From Labedella gwakjiensis (lineage in GTDB: Bacteria; Actinomycetota; Actinomycetes; Actinomycetales; Microbacteriaceae): DNA of 64,000 nucleotides. The translations under genes were made by a program, and so were the position numbers. The stretch covers positions 3,162,001 through 3,226,000 of the forward strand of contig NZ_PYAU01000001.1 in the NCBI RefSeq assembly GCF_003014675.1, given 5' to 3'. Every line of letters begins with the position of its first letter. Positions within the stretch are counted from its first letter, which is position 1. Positions 38,132-46,752 of the stretch are shown here, one piece after another. Under the pieces are notes generated by a model, which saw nothing but the letters and a program-made list of their open reading frames with translations, ran no database searches and was not told the DNA's origin.

Positions 38132-38168
38132 CCCCGATGAGCAGAATCACGGCGCCATGCCCGGTTCA

Positions 38169-39122
38169 TCAGGGCGACGGAGCGGTCACGCGGTCCTCTC
38201 GTGCAGCCGGGACCGGCAGGTCGAGCGGTGCGCCGAGCCCGTCGGCGGCTCCCGGCCCCCGACGCCTTCCGTCGAGCACGATGACCGCGGCGGCGAGCCC
38301 GACGAGCATCACGGCGCCGCCGACGAGGTCCGTCACGCTCGGCTGTTCGTGCTGCACGATCCAGGCCGCCGCGATGCCGATGACGGGCACGAGGAGGGTG
38401 AACGGGGCCACACGGCCGGCGGGGTAGCGGGCCATGAGGGAGTTCCAGATGCCGTAGCCCACGAGGGACGCGGCGACCGCGGTGTAGACGGTGCTGAGGA
38501 TGGCCGTGAGCGACAGGTGCGAGAGGGCATCGCCGACCGCGACGGGTCCGTCGACGAGGAGTGAGAGGCCGAAGCTCGGGAGGGGGACGACGAGAGCGGA
38601 CCACACCACCAGGGACAGTCCGGACGAGACCTTGGCGTGTCGGGTGATGACGTTTCCGGTCGCCCAGGACAGGGCGGCGGCGAGGATGAGCAGGAGGGCG
38701 AGGAGCGGCACGACCGTCGCCTGCCCGGAGATCACGACCCCCAGTCCGACCATCCCGACGACGACGCCGACGATCTGCATCCGACGCGGCTTCTCCCGCA
38801 GTGTCGCGCTCGCGAGGACGAGGGTGAAGACCACCTGCACCTGCAGGAGCAGCGACGCGAGACCAGGCGGCATCCCGGCCGCCAGGGAGAGGTAGAGGAG
38901 GGAGAACTGGCCGAGGCTCAGGAACAGCCCGACGAGCACGACGGTGGTCCATGGCGCCTTCGGCCGCGGGACGAGGAAGATCGCCGGGATCGCCACGACG
39001 ACGAAGCGGAGCGCGAGGAAGAGCAGAGGGGGAACGCCGTCGAGACCCTCGTCGATGACCACGAAGTTGAATCCCCAGAGCACGACGACGAGAAGAGCGA
39101 GCGCGGTGTGGCGTGGGGTCAT
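38169..39122 (-). CDS. EamA-family (DMT) transporter
   Basis: Polytopic membrane protein of 317 residues with about ten membrane segments arranged as two EamA repeats, starting at ATG 39122. The first helix is TALALLVVVLWGFNFVVI, and GLFLSLGQFSLLYLSLAAGMPPGLASLLLQVQVVFTLVLA marks the first repeat. The family exports amino acids or metabolites such as O-acetylserine or cysteine. It diverges by 72 bases from the LysR gene, the usual arrangement for a LysR regulator and its target. Confidence 0.9.
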   Translation of the reverse strand: MTPRHTALALLVVVLWGFNFVVIDEGLDGVPPLLFLALRFVVVAIPAIFLVPRPKAPWTTVVLVGLFLSLGQFSLLYLSLAAGMPPGLASLLLQVQVVFTLVLASATLREKPRRMQIVGVVVGMVGLGVVISGQATVVPLLALLLILAAALSWATGNVITRHAKVSSGLSLVVWSALVVPLPSFGLSLLVDGPVAVGDALSHLSLTAILSTVYTAVAASLVGYGIWNSLMARYPAGRVAPFTLLVPVIGIAAAWIVQHEQPSVTDLVGGAVMLVGLAAAVIVLDGRRRGPGAADGLGAPLDLPVPAAREDRVTAPSP

Positions 39123-39194
39123 GATGCCAGCCTCTCAGCGCGAATCGTGCAAATCCAGCGATGCTTAGAACCCAAAAACCGGTAGCGTTCGTAC

Positions 39195-40100
39195 ATGATC
39201 GATCTCACGTCCTTGCGCTCCCTGATCGCCGTTCGCGACCTCGGAACGGTCGCGTCGGCGGCCGCGAGCCTCGACTTCACGCCGTCGGCGGTGTCCCAGC
39301 AGATCAAACGACTGGAACGCCAGACCGGCTCGGCGCTGCTCGAGAGGGTAGGGCGCCGCGTCCTCCTCACCGAACACGGTCGCCTGGTCGCGGACCGCGG
39401 CGTCGCGCTCCTCGGCGATCTGGAAGCTCTCGAGAGCATCGCGCACGCGCCAGACGCGCCCCTCACCGGGACGTTCCGCATCGCCTCGTTCTCCACGGCG
39501 AACCGAGGCCTCGTCGCGCCGCTCATCGCCCGACTGCGACGCATGGCTCCGGCTCTGCGCGTCACGACCACGGAGATGGATCCGTGGGACGTGCTCGAGG
39601 TGCTCGAGCGGGGTCGCGCGGACATGGGGCTCGTGCACAACTGGAACACGGTGACCCTCGATGTGCCGCCATCGCTCGCGACCGAGCGTCTGTTCGACGA
39701 CCGCGTCGACGTCCTCGTGCCCGCGGATCACCGCTTCGCCGACCGCGCCGCCGTGACGCCCGCCGAACTCGGAGAGGAGACGTGGGTGAGCACGCTCGCC
39801 GGCACCATCTGTCACCAGGGGCTCTGCCAGCTGCTCGCCGGGGCCGGTCATCACGCGGACATCGCCTACTACGACGCCGACTACACGTCCCACATCGCGA
39901 TGGTCGACGCGGGGATCTCCGTGGCGCTTCTCCCGCGTCTCGGGCGGCCGTCCCTTCCCGACGGCGTCGTCCCCGTTCCCGTCCAGGACACGACGCCCTT
40001 CCGTGAGGTCTCCGCAGTGTGGCGTCGCTCGACAGCGGAGAACCCGGCACTCGCCTCCGTCCGCCGTGAGCTCGCGGTGCTCATCACGGAGCGGGAGTGA
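39195..40100 (+). CDS. LysR-family transcriptional regulator
   Basis: DNA-binding regulator of 301 residues, starting at ATG 39195. The N-terminal helix-turn-helix is LRSLIAVRDLGTVASAAASLDFTPSAVSQQIKRLE (about 6-40). The C-terminal effector domain begins near 90 (GTFRIASFSTANRGL). It probably controls the divergent EamA exporter, since the short shared gap is AT-rich for this genome. The inducer is unknown. Confidence 0.92.
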   Translation: MIDLTSLRSLIAVRDLGTVASAAASLDFTPSAVSQQIKRLERQTGSALLERVGRRVLLTEHGRLVADRGVALLGDLEALESIAHAPDAPLTGTFRIASFSTANRGLVAPLIARLRRMAPALRVTTTEMDPWDVLEVLERGRADMGLVHNWNTVTLDVPPSLATERLFDDRVDVLVPADHRFADRAAVTPAELGEETWVSTLAGTICHQGLCQLLAGAGHHADIAYYDADYTSHIAMVDAGISVALLPRLGRPSLPDGVVPVPVQDTTPFREVSAVWRRSTAENPALASVRRELAVLITERE

Positions 40101-40122
40101 CGCTCCCGGAACGGGCCGTCAC
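40097..40122. terminator. Bidirectional hairpin between LysR and GIY-YIG genes
   Basis: GTGACG (40097-40102) pairs with CGTCAC (40117-40122), and CCCG (40105-40108) with CGGG (40112-40115), around a GAA loop. It overlaps the LysR stop and precedes the end of the convergent gene. There is no U-tract. Confidence 0.55.
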
Positions 40123-40706
40123 CCGCGGAGTGCGAGGGCCTCGCTGACCCAGCGCGTGTAGCGCGCCCACGGGTCGTCGACACCGGCGGCGATGCCGGCG
40201 ATGTGCCGGTCGAGCGGAGGGGCTGGGGAGAACCACTCCGATCGACCCTGTCGGAGAGCGGCGAACTGCTCGTGCCGTCTCCGCTCCACGAGACGGTCGC
40301 CGCGCTCGAAGGCGAGGACGTCGTCGTGCCAGAGTCGCTGAAGGCGCTGTCGCGGATTCGCCGTGGTCCCGATCTTGATGCGGCCGTCGAAGCGGATGTA
40401 GTAGACGACGTCGATCCGTGGCGGCGGCAGTTCGCCGTCGAGGACCTCGCCGACGCGCCACTCGCAGACGGCGCAGACCCACCCTGACGGGTACCGCGCA
40501 CCGAGACGTGACCCGCAGACCCGGCAGGGTGCGGGAAGCAGATCCGTCCGGCCCGTCTCGGTCTCGATCCATTCGGAGACGGCGTCGACGTGTCCCGCAC
40601 AGAGGGGGACGGGCGCTCCGATGGACGGCAGGCCGCAGCTGACTCCCGAGCCGGAGGGTGCGACGCACGTCGCGAGGGGTTCGAACACATGTTCGATCAT
40701 GACCAT
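40119..40706 (-). CDS. Zinc-ribbon protein with GIY-YIG (T5orf172-like) nuclease domain
   Basis: Protein of 195 residues, not a known housekeeping gene. The start is taken at ATG 40706; ATG 40700 and 40724 are alternatives. The N-terminal half has scattered Cys/His (LATC, VSCGL, PLCAGH) and a four-cysteine ribbon: CRVC at 61-64 and CAVC at 78-81. The C-terminal half is a GIY-YIG fold of the T5orf172 class: VYYIRFDGRIKIGTTANPRQRLQRL (101-125), a probable metal-binding Glu141 and His145 in VERRRHEQFAALRQGRSEWF. The fold suggests DNA cutting or a degraded nuclease role. The cellular task is unknown; phage-like or selfish origins are possible but no such neighbours are present. Confidence 0.75.
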   Translation of the reverse strand: MVMIEHVFEPLATCVAPSGSGVSCGLPSIGAPVPLCAGHVDAVSEWIETETGRTDLLPAPCRVCGSRLGARYPSGWVCAVCEWRVGEVLDGELPPPRIDVVYYIRFDGRIKIGTTANPRQRLQRLWHDDVLAFERGDRLVERRRHEQFAALRQGRSEWFSPAPPLDRHIAGIAAGVDDPWARYTRWVSEALALRG

Positions 40707-40760
40707 CGGACGCTGTCCGCGCAAGCGCCTGGGCGGCGCGTCAGGCTCGAAGCGGTGGGC

Positions 40761-42083
40761 TCAGGGAGTCGGGGCGTCTGCGTCGTAGTGGCGGAAGCTC
40801 GGGGCAAGCCGAAGGCACAATGCGATGAGCGCGATGATGAGGAACCCACCGAGGAGAGGTGGGACCCAGACGGCGACGATGAGGGCCAGCACACCGACGT
40901 AGAAGTCGCCGACCCGCGGCCCGCCCGTCACGACGACCGTGAAGATCCCCTGGAGACGACCCCGCATGTTGTCGGGCACGGCTGTCTGGAGGATCGTGTT
41001 GCGGAAGATCGAACTCACGTTGTCTGCTGCACCCGTCCCCGCCATCATGAGGGCTGCGATCCCGAGTGCGACGAGATCGGCGCCGGCGATGTCCGGGTCG
41101 GACCGGGACGATCCGGTGAGCACGAGGACGGCGAGGACCGCTCCGAAGCCGGCCACGAACGCGCCGTACACGCCGATGGCCCAACCGATCGCGACGCCGT
41201 GCTTCCGGACGAGACCGATCCGACCCGAGAACAGGCTGCATACCAGGGTGCCGACGGCGCTCGCCGCCGTCAGGACGCCAACGGTCACGGCGCCCCCGCC
41301 GATCACGAGAGCACCGACGGCGGGGAAGAGCGCGTGCGGGCGACCGAACGTCATCGCGATGATGTCGACGATGAACGACATGCGGACGTTCGGGGCGCCC
41401 TTCAAGAACCGCAGACCGGTCTTCACCGACTCGAGGCCCGGTCTGCTCGTCTCGCCCTCTGGGCGGATGGCCGGGAGGGTCACGATGCCGAGGAAAGCGG
41501 CAGTGAAGAGGATGACGTCGATCGCATACGTCCACCCGAAGCCCACCGCGGCGACGAGCACACCGGCGAGCGCCGGACCCACCGTCACCATCACGCCCAT
41601 GCTCACGCCGCCGAGGGCCGATGCGGCCGGGAGGAGTTCACGCGGCACGAGCCTCGGCACGATCGCCTGTCGCGCGGTTCCCGTGATGGTCGCTGCCACC
41701 GAGGTCACCGTCGTGAGCAGATAGAACGGCCACACCTGCTCGAATCCGCTCCACGCGACGAGGACGAGGCCGATCGTCGAGAGCCATGCGACGGTCGACG
41801 AGGCGAGTGCCAGCCGCCGGCGATCGAACGCATCGGCCAGCATGCCGCCGTAGAGCCCCGCGGCGATCATCGGCACGAGCGCGAGCGTTCCCACCATCGC
41901 GACGGCGAACGTCGATCCGGTGAGTTCGTAGATGTGGAGACCCACCGCGACGATCGTCATCTGGCCGCCGATACCGGCGATCGCGCTTCCCGCCCACAGC
42001 CGCGCGAACGCGGGGCTCTCACGGAGCGGGGAGATGTCGATCAGATGTCCGCGCCTCGGGGACGGAGGAGGAGCTGATGGCAC
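40761..42083 (-). CDS. MFS transporter (EntS-like)
   Basis: Major facilitator of 440 residues with 12 membrane segments, starting at ATG 42083. The N-terminal SPAFARLWAGSAIAGIGGQMTIVAVGLHIYELTGSTFAV and the loop GGMLADAFDRRRLALAS (motif A) are like the EntS/bacillibactin-exporter group (DHA3). Substrate is unknown; siderophore or drug export are typical of the group. It lies between the GIY-YIG gene and folA on the same strand. Confidence 0.9.
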   Translation of the reverse strand: MPSAPPPSPRRGHLIDISPLRESPAFARLWAGSAIAGIGGQMTIVAVGLHIYELTGSTFAVAMVGTLALVPMIAAGLYGGMLADAFDRRRLALASSTVAWLSTIGLVLVAWSGFEQVWPFYLLTTVTSVAATITGTARQAIVPRLVPRELLPAASALGGVSMGVMVTVGPALAGVLVAAVGFGWTYAIDVILFTAAFLGIVTLPAIRPEGETSRPGLESVKTGLRFLKGAPNVRMSFIVDIIAMTFGRPHALFPAVGALVIGGGAVTVGVLTAASAVGTLVCSLFSGRIGLVRKHGVAIGWAIGVYGAFVAGFGAVLAVLVLTGSSRSDPDIAGADLVALGIAALMMAGTGAADNVSSIFRNTILQTAVPDNMRGRLQGIFTVVVTGGPRVGDFYVGVLALIVAVWVPPLLGGFLIIALIALCLRLAPSFRHYDADAPTP

Positions 42084-42130
42084 CAGAGGAGTCTATGCCG
42101 CTCTCGGGCGCTCGCCGCCGGTGGTGGAGA

Positions 42131-42628
42131 TCAGTGAGGTTCGTGCTCGAGACGGCGGAACCGGAACGGTACTCCCGTCCGTGAGACCGTCCAGCCATCG
42201 GTCGGGGTGCGCGACGCCTCGACCCAGGTCCCGTCGATCGCCGGCGCGAGCGTGTCGCCCGGGACCACGAGGTCCAGTTCCGTGAGCTCGATCACATCTG
42301 CTCGCCCGATCGCCTCGGCGTAGAGGGAACCCCCTCCGATCACCCACACGTCCTCATCGCCGGCGAGAGTCAACGCCTCGTCCAGGGAGCGCGCCCGCTC
42401 CGCGCCGTCCGATTCCCACGCGTCGTCCCGCGTGAGGACGATGTTGCGGCGCCCGGGCAGCGGGCGGAACCGTTCGGGGAACGACTCCCACGTGCGCCTG
42501 CCCATGATCACCGTGGAGCCCAGCGTCACGGCTTTGAAGTGAGCGAGATCCTCGGGGACGTGCCACGGCATTCCGCCGTCGCGGCCGATGACGCCGCCGT
42601 GGGCCTGTGCCCACACGAGACCGAGCAC
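42131..42628 (-). CDS. folA: Dihydrofolate reductase
   Basis: Reduces dihydrofolate to tetrahydrofolate with NADPH. It has 165 residues from the start at 42628 (MLGLVWAQAHGGVIGRDGGMPWHVPEDL), with the Met20-like loop and the substrate-binding Glu/Asp in WHVPEDLAHFK. VIMGRRTWESFP and VWVIGGGSLYAEAI are family signatures. It is five bases after thyA, which produces the dihydrofolate this enzyme recycles. Confidence 0.96.
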   Translation of the reverse strand: MLGLVWAQAHGGVIGRDGGMPWHVPEDLAHFKAVTLGSTVIMGRRTWESFPERFRPLPGRRNIVLTRDDAWESDGAERARSLDEALTLAGDEDVWVIGGGSLYAEAIGRADVIELTELDLVVPGDTLAPAIDGTWVEASRTPTDGWTVSRTGVPFRFRRLEHEPH

Positions 42629-42633
42629 GCCGA

Positions 42634-43446
42634 TCAGACGGCGACGGCCGCACGGATGGCGGGGTGGTGCTCGTACCCCTCCACGACGAGGTCCTCGAAC
42701 GTGTAGTCCGAGATGTCCGCGTGCTCACCCGTGATGCGCAGGGTGGGGAGCGGGAAGGGGTCGCGCGAGAGCTGCTCCATCACCTGGTCGACGTGGTTGT
42801 CGTAGATGTGGCAATCGCCGCCGGTCCAGATGAATTCGCCGACCTCGAGACCCGTCTGCGCCGCCACGAGGTGGGTGAGCAACGCGTAGCTCGCGATGTT
42901 GAAGGGCACGCCGAGGAACATGTCTGCGCTGCGCTGGTACAGCTGGCACGACAGTCTGCCGTCGGCCACGTAGAACTGGAAGAGGGCATGACACGGAGCG
43001 AGCGCCATGTTCGGGACGTCTGCGACGTTCCATGCCGACACGATGAGGCGGCGCGAATCGGGGTCCCGGCGGATCGTGTCGATGATCTGAGCGAGCTGGT
43101 CGATGTGTCCGCCGTCGGGTGTCGGCCACGATCGCCACTGGACGCCGTAGACCGGCCCGAGCTCGCCGGCGTCGTCGGCCCACTCGTCCCAGATCGTCAC
43201 GCCGTGGTCGGTGAGCCAGGTGATGTTCCCATCGCCGCGCAGGAACCAGAGGAGTTCGTACGCGATCGAGCGGAAGTGCACGCGCTTCGTCGTGATGAGG
43301 GGGAAGCCCTCAGCGAGGTCGAACCGGATCTGCCGACCGAAGACGCTCCGCGTCCCCGTGCCCGTGCGATCGGACTTCGGCGTGCCGTTCTCGAGCACGT
43401 CCCTCAACAGGTCTTCGTACGGGGTGGCGATCGGCGTCTCGTTCAT
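42634..43446 (-). CDS. thyA: Thymidylate synthase ThyA
   Basis: Methylates dUMP to dTMP using methylenetetrahydrofolate. The ATG at 43446 ([18 protein letters not shown]) gives 270 residues. The catalytic cysteine is in [12 protein letters not shown], the dUMP-binding region is [22 protein letters not shown], and [14 protein letters not shown] is also present. It forms an operon with folA. ThyA rather than the flavin-dependent ThyX is used here. Confidence 0.97.
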   Translation of the reverse strand: MNETPIATPYEDLLRDVLENGTPKSDRTGTGTRSVFGRQIRFDLAEGFPLITTKRVHFRSIAYELLWFLRGDGNITWLTDHGVTIWDEWADDAGELGPVYGVQWRSWPTPDGGHIDQLAQIIDTIRRDPDSRRLIVSAWNVADVPNMALAPCHALFQFYVADGRLSCQLYQRSADMFLGVPFNIASYALLTHLVAAQTGLEVGEFIWTGGDCHIYDNHVDQVMEQLSRDPFPLPTLRITGEHADISDYTFEDLVVEGYEHHPAIRAAVAV

Positions 43447-43526
43447 CCCCTCGATGGTACCGCCGGGGGCCGTCGTCGGTGCGGACGACACCGCCGCGGT
43501 TTCGCGGATCACGTAGGGTGTTGCTC

Positions 43527-44345
43527 GTGTCGTACGCGGTGAGAGAGGTCCTGCAGGCGGTCGAGCGGCTCTGGCCGGCGGCCGGCGCGTCGTCGTGGGA
43601 CGAGACCGGACTCGTCTGCGGCCACCCGGACGACGAAATCTCCCGCGTCGCCTTCGTGGTGGACGTCGTCGGTGACACCGTCGACGAGGCCGTCGAGGAG
43701 AGCACCGACCTCATCGTGGCGCATCATCCGCTGCTCCTGCGCGGCGTCACGAGCCTCGCCGGCGACACGGTGAAAGGCTCTCTCGTCACGCGTCTCGTCC
43801 GCGCCCGATGCGCCCTTCTCTCGGCCCATACCAACGCGGACGTCGTGGCCGAGGGGACCTCCGGAGTGCTCGCGTCCCTGCTTCGCCTCACAGACGTCCG
43901 CCCCCTTGAGCCCGACGCGACGGGAGAGGCGGGAATCGGGCGGATCGGACGACTGCCTTCCCCGACGACCCTCGGCGCGCTCGCCGCGTCGCTGTCGCAG
44001 ATCCTCCCCGCCACTGCTGGCGGCATCCGCGCGGCCGGGCACTACGACGCCCCCGTATCCACCGTGGCGCTCTGCGCCGGCGCGGGCGATTCGCTCCTCG
44101 ATCACCCCTCGGTCCTCGCCGCCGATGTCTACATCACGAGCGACCTGCGCCACCACCCGGCGTCCGATGCACGCGACCGTGCACTGCTCGGAGCGGGTCC
44201 GGCGCTTCTCGATACGTCGCACTGGGCGAGCGAGTGGCTCTGGCTCGAGGCCGGCGCTCGGCAGCTACGTGCTGAACTCCCCGAACTCGACGTGCGCGTG
44301 AGCGATCTGCGGACCGATCCGTGGGACTTCGTCGTCACGCAGTAG
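43527..44345 (+). CDS. Nif3-like dinuclear metal centre protein
   Basis: Conserved protein of the NIF3/YqfO family, sometimes annotated as GTP cyclohydrolase I type 2, 272 residues. The GTG at 43527 ([19 protein letters not shown]) fits the family start; TTG 43521 is an alternative. Metal ligands are expected in [11 protein letters not shown] and SAHTNADVV, and [29 protein letters not shown] near the C-terminus. The biochemical role is unsettled. It precedes the zinc-ribbon coiled-coil gene by 34 bases, as in most Actinobacteria. Confidence 0.93.
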   Translation: MSYAVREVLQAVERLWPAAGASSWDETGLVCGHPDDEISRVAFVVDVVGDTVDEAVEESTDLIVAHHPLLLRGVTSLAGDTVKGSLVTRLVRARCALLSAHTNADVVAEGTSGVLASLLRLTDVRPLEPDATGEAGIGRIGRLPSPTTLGALAASLSQILPATAGGIRAAGHYDAPVSTVALCAGAGDSLLDHPSVLAADVYITSDLRHHPASDARDRALLGAGPALLDTSHWASEWLWLEAGARQLRAELPELDVRVSDLRTDPWDFVVTQ

Positions 44346-44379
44346 CGCTCGCGCACCCCTATCCCGAAGTGAGAATCAC

Positions 44380-45114
44380 ATGAAAGCCAACCCAGCCGCC
44401 CAGCGTTCGCTGCTCGACCTGCAGACCGTCGACACCAACGTGACGCGCGTAGCCCACCGGAAGGGGCACCTCCCCGAGATCGCCGCGATCGCGGCGCTCG
44501 TGGCCGACAGGGACGCGCTGCGGGGACGTCTCGCGACCGAACTCGGCGCCGTCGAGGACGCACGCACGGATCTTGCCCGGATCGAGTCCGACGTGGCCGT
44601 CGTCGACTCCCGGATCGCCCGGGACACGGAGCGGTTGAACGGCTCGTCGTCCGCCAAGGACGCCTCGGCTCTCGAGTCGGAGCTCCTGTCGCTCGCGCGG
44701 CGCAAGGAGAACCTCGAGGACGCCGAGCTCGAGGTCATGGAGCGACTCGAGGCCGCCGAGGCGGTCTACGGCGAGACCGCCGCGTCGGACCGTTCGCTGT
44801 CCGAGCGCATCGCGGAGCTCGAAGCGACGCGCGACGCGAGCCGTGCCGATCTAGACCAGGAGCTCGCGGCGCTCGAGGCATCGCGCTCCAGCCTCGTCTC
44901 GACGATCGACGATGCCCTGGTCACGGCGTACGAACGCTCCCGTGCACGGAGCGGTTTCGGGGCGGCGCTGCTCCGGGCGGGAACGTGTGGAGCCTGCACG
45001 ATGACCCTCACGGGCAACGACCTCGCGACGGTGCGTTCCGCTCCGGCTGACGACGTGCTCTCGTGCCCGGAATGCGGCGCGATCCTCGTCCGTACGGAGG
45101 AGTCTGGGCTCTGA
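44380..45114 (+). CDS. Coiled-coil protein with C4 zinc ribbon (CdsZ/DUF164 family)
   Basis: Protein of 244 residues from ATG 44380. Most of it (about 15-180) is a long helical hairpin of coiled coils (VADRDALRGRLATELGAVED and following). The C-terminal zinc ribbon has CGAC near 206 and CPEC near 231, spaced by the conserved loop. Family knowledge: these proteins are found beside nif3 and the RNase H/RNase P genes and may bind nucleic acids; their role is not established. Confidence 0.92.
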   Translation: MKANPAAQRSLLDLQTVDTNVTRVAHRKGHLPEIAAIAALVADRDALRGRLATELGAVEDARTDLARIESDVAVVDSRIARDTERLNGSSSAKDASALESELLSLARRKENLEDAELEVMERLEAAEAVYGETAASDRSLSERIAELEATRDASRADLDQELAALEASRSSLVSTIDDALVTAYERSRARSGFGAALLRAGTCGACTMTLTGNDLATVRSAPADDVLSCPECGAILVRTEESGL

Positions 45115-45142
45115 CCGCATGAGCCATCGACGGGGGCCGCGC

Positions 45143-45148
45143 TAGGAT
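45143..45148 (+). promoter_or_regulatory. -10 element of rnpB
   Basis: TAGGAT ends seven bases before the predicted 5' end of RNase P RNA at 45156, the right distance for transcription start. No good -35 is present at 17 or 18 bases upstream. Confidence 0.6.
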
Positions 45149-45155
45149 CGACCTC

Positions 45156-45539
45156 GTGAACGGGTCGGCAAGACGGCTGCGTCGTTCGCGCGGGTCTCCC
45201 GCGCGGACGCCGAGGAACGTCCGGGCTCCGCAGAGCAGGGCGGTGGGTAACACCCACCCGGGGCAACCCGCGAGACAGTGCAACAGAGAACAGACCGCCT
45301 CAGGTGCTCGTCACCTGCGGTAAGGGTGAAACGGTGGTGTAAGAGACCACCAGCGGCCGGGGTGACCCGGTCGGCTCGGTAAACCTCGCCCGGAGCAAGG
45401 TCAGACAGGGGACCATGGGGCTGCTCGTCCCGTCCCCGGGTAGGCCGCTAGAGGGGTGCGGCAACGTACTCCCGAGAGAGATGGTCGTCGGCGACATCCG
45501 TGTCGTCACAGAACCCGGCGTATCAGCCGGCCCGTTCAC
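45156..45539 (+). ncRNA. rnpB: RNase P RNA (class A)
   Basis: Catalytic RNA that trims tRNA 5' ends. The ends pair with each other: GTGAACGGGTCGGC near 45156 against GCCGGCCCGTTCAC ending at 45539. The universally conserved core is present: GAGGAACGTCCGGGCTCC (45211-45228), ACAGAGAACAGACCGCC near 45284 and GGTAAGGGTGAAACGGTGG (45318-45336) with GTGTAAGAGACCACCAGCG following. The length of about 384 is normal for Actinobacteria. No protein frame in this stretch is credible. Confidence 0.96.
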
Positions 45540-45553
45540 CTCGAGCATCACGC

Positions 45554-45586
45554 GCGAGCCGCAGGTCGTCGAGACCGGCGGCTCGC
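45554..45586. terminator. Bidirectional terminator hairpin after rnpB and ppgK
   Basis: GCGAGCCGC (45554-45562) pairs with GCGGCTCGC (45578-45586), and inside it GGTC with GACC around five bases. It lies 14 bases beyond the mature 3' end of RNase P RNA and after the stop of the convergent ppgK gene. Confidence 0.75.
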
Positions 45587-45599
45587 TCGCCTCCGTCGG

Positions 45600-46397
45600 T
45601 CAGGCGCCGTGCGTGGACTTGTCCGGGACGGCGTGTCCTCGATCCGCCATCGCTGCCGCCCCGAGTATCCCTGCCTTGTTGCGGTGCTTCGCCGGGATGA
45701 TCGGTGTGTCGATCTCGATGAGCGGCAGGAATTCCTCGTGGTGCTTCGAGACGCCGCCGCCGACGATGAAGAGATCCGGTGCGATGAGGCGCTCCAGTCG
45801 CTTGTAGAACGTCGTGAGGAGCGCGGCCCACTCCTCCCAGGAGAGGTCGTCGCGCTCCTTCGCGCCATAGGACGCGACCGTCTCGATGTCGCGTCCGTCG
45901 ATCTCGAGGTGACCGAGCTCGGCGTTGGGCACGAGGACGCCGTCGTACAGGAGCGCCGTACCGATCCCGGTGCCGAGCGTCGTGACGAGCGTGAGCCCGT
46001 CGACGTCCGCTGCAGCACCGAAGCGCGCCTCGGCGAAACCGGCGGCGTCGGCGTCGTTCACGAACGTGATGTCGCGCCCCAGCGCCTTCTCGAACTTCTT
46101 CTCCGCCTTGAGGCCGATCCACTCGTCGGAGACGTTGGCTGCGCTGAGTGTGCGCCCGCGCTTCACGATCGCCGGGAACGCGACACCGAGGGCGATCGAC
46201 TCGTCGTCGGATGAGGGAAGCTGGCTCACGATGTCCGCGACCACCGCCACGATGTCGTCAGGCTTGCCGCCCGCCGGGGTGGCGATCTTGATCCGGTCGC
46301 TCTGGAACACGCCTTCCTCGAGGTCGACCGTCGCCCCCTTGATGCCGGTGCCGCCGATGTCGATACCGATGGCGGTTGCGTGAGTGTGCTTCGTCAT
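45600..46397 (-). CDS. ppgK: Polyphosphate glucokinase
   Basis: Phosphorylates glucose using polyphosphate or ATP. The ATG at 46397 gives 265 residues of the ROK fold. The phosphate loop is AIGIDIGGTGIKGATVDLEEG (about 8-28), with the catalytic aspartate in FVNDADAAGFAEARFGAA and the second phosphate motif LVTTLGTGIGTALLYDG. HLEIDGRDIE replaces the usual ROK zinc-binding Cys cluster, as is normal for actinobacterial PpgK. It is convergent with rnpB. Confidence 0.94.
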   Translation of the reverse strand: MTKHTHATAIGIDIGGTGIKGATVDLEEGVFQSDRIKIATPAGGKPDDIVAVVADIVSQLPSSDDESIALGVAFPAIVKRGRTLSAANVSDEWIGLKAEKKFEKALGRDITFVNDADAAGFAEARFGAAADVDGLTLVTTLGTGIGTALLYDGVLVPNAELGHLEIDGRDIETVASYGAKERDDLSWEEWAALLTTFYKRLERLIAPDLFIVGGGVSKHHEEFLPLIEIDTPIIPAKHRNKAGILGAAAMADRGHAVPDKSTHGA

Positions 46398-46484
46398 GCC
46401 TCTCAGCGTACCGAGCGCTCGGGCCATCGGCGTCGTCGGGATGCCGGGCATAGGATCGAGCCACGGATGCGGGAGGATAGGGCC

Positions 46485-46673
46485 ATGGCATCGGAGGCTG
46501 AGAAGAAGTACTGGTACAACCTGAGCACGGGAGCCGTCGAGCACGGGTTCCAGTCGCCGTCGGTCGATCGCGCCGGGCCGTACGACACCGAGGCCGAGGC
46601 CGCTGCGGCACCCGAGCGGATCCGAGCCAACAGCAAGCGCTGGGCCGACGAGGAGCGTGCTGAGGACGCGTGA
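46485..46673 (+). CDS. Small conserved actinobacterial protein (SPOR-like annotation)
   Basis: Protein of 62 residues from ATG 46485, with GGGAGGA upstream. The sequence MASEAEKKYWYNLSTGAVEHG is a recurrent actinobacterial small-protein signature often annotated as SPOR-domain-like. YDTEAEAAAAPERIRANSKRW forms a probable helix. No signal peptide or membrane segment is seen. Its role is unknown. It lies in the 355-base gap between divergent ppgK and glnA2. Confidence 0.8.
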   Translation: MASEAEKKYWYNLSTGAVEHGFQSPSVDRAGPYDTEAEAAAAPERIRANSKRWADEERAEDA

Positions 46674-46703
46674 CGCGCCCCGCACCGCTCAGCCTGAGAG
46701 GCG

Positions 46704-46723
46704 CTCCAGACGATAGCCTGGAG
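46704..46723 (+). promoter_or_regulatory. Short inverted repeat ahead of glnA2
   Basis: CTCCAG (46704-46709) and CTGGAG (46718-46723) flank eight bases that include TAGCCT-like -10 sequence, 30 bases ahead of the glnA2 start. No GlnR-type box is seen here. Confidence 0.3.
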
Positions 46724-46752
46724 TTCGCTCGGACCGACTGAAAGAGGAGTGG

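Noticed and set aside
40590-42077. 495-codon plus-strand frame opposite the MFS gene
   Set aside because: Charged low-complexity product made of Asp, Arg, His and Glu; the other strand encodes a 12-segment transporter.
45415-45807. 130-codon plus-strand frame in the RNase P RNA region
   Set aside because: It overlaps the conserved core of rnpB and the convergent ppgK gene.
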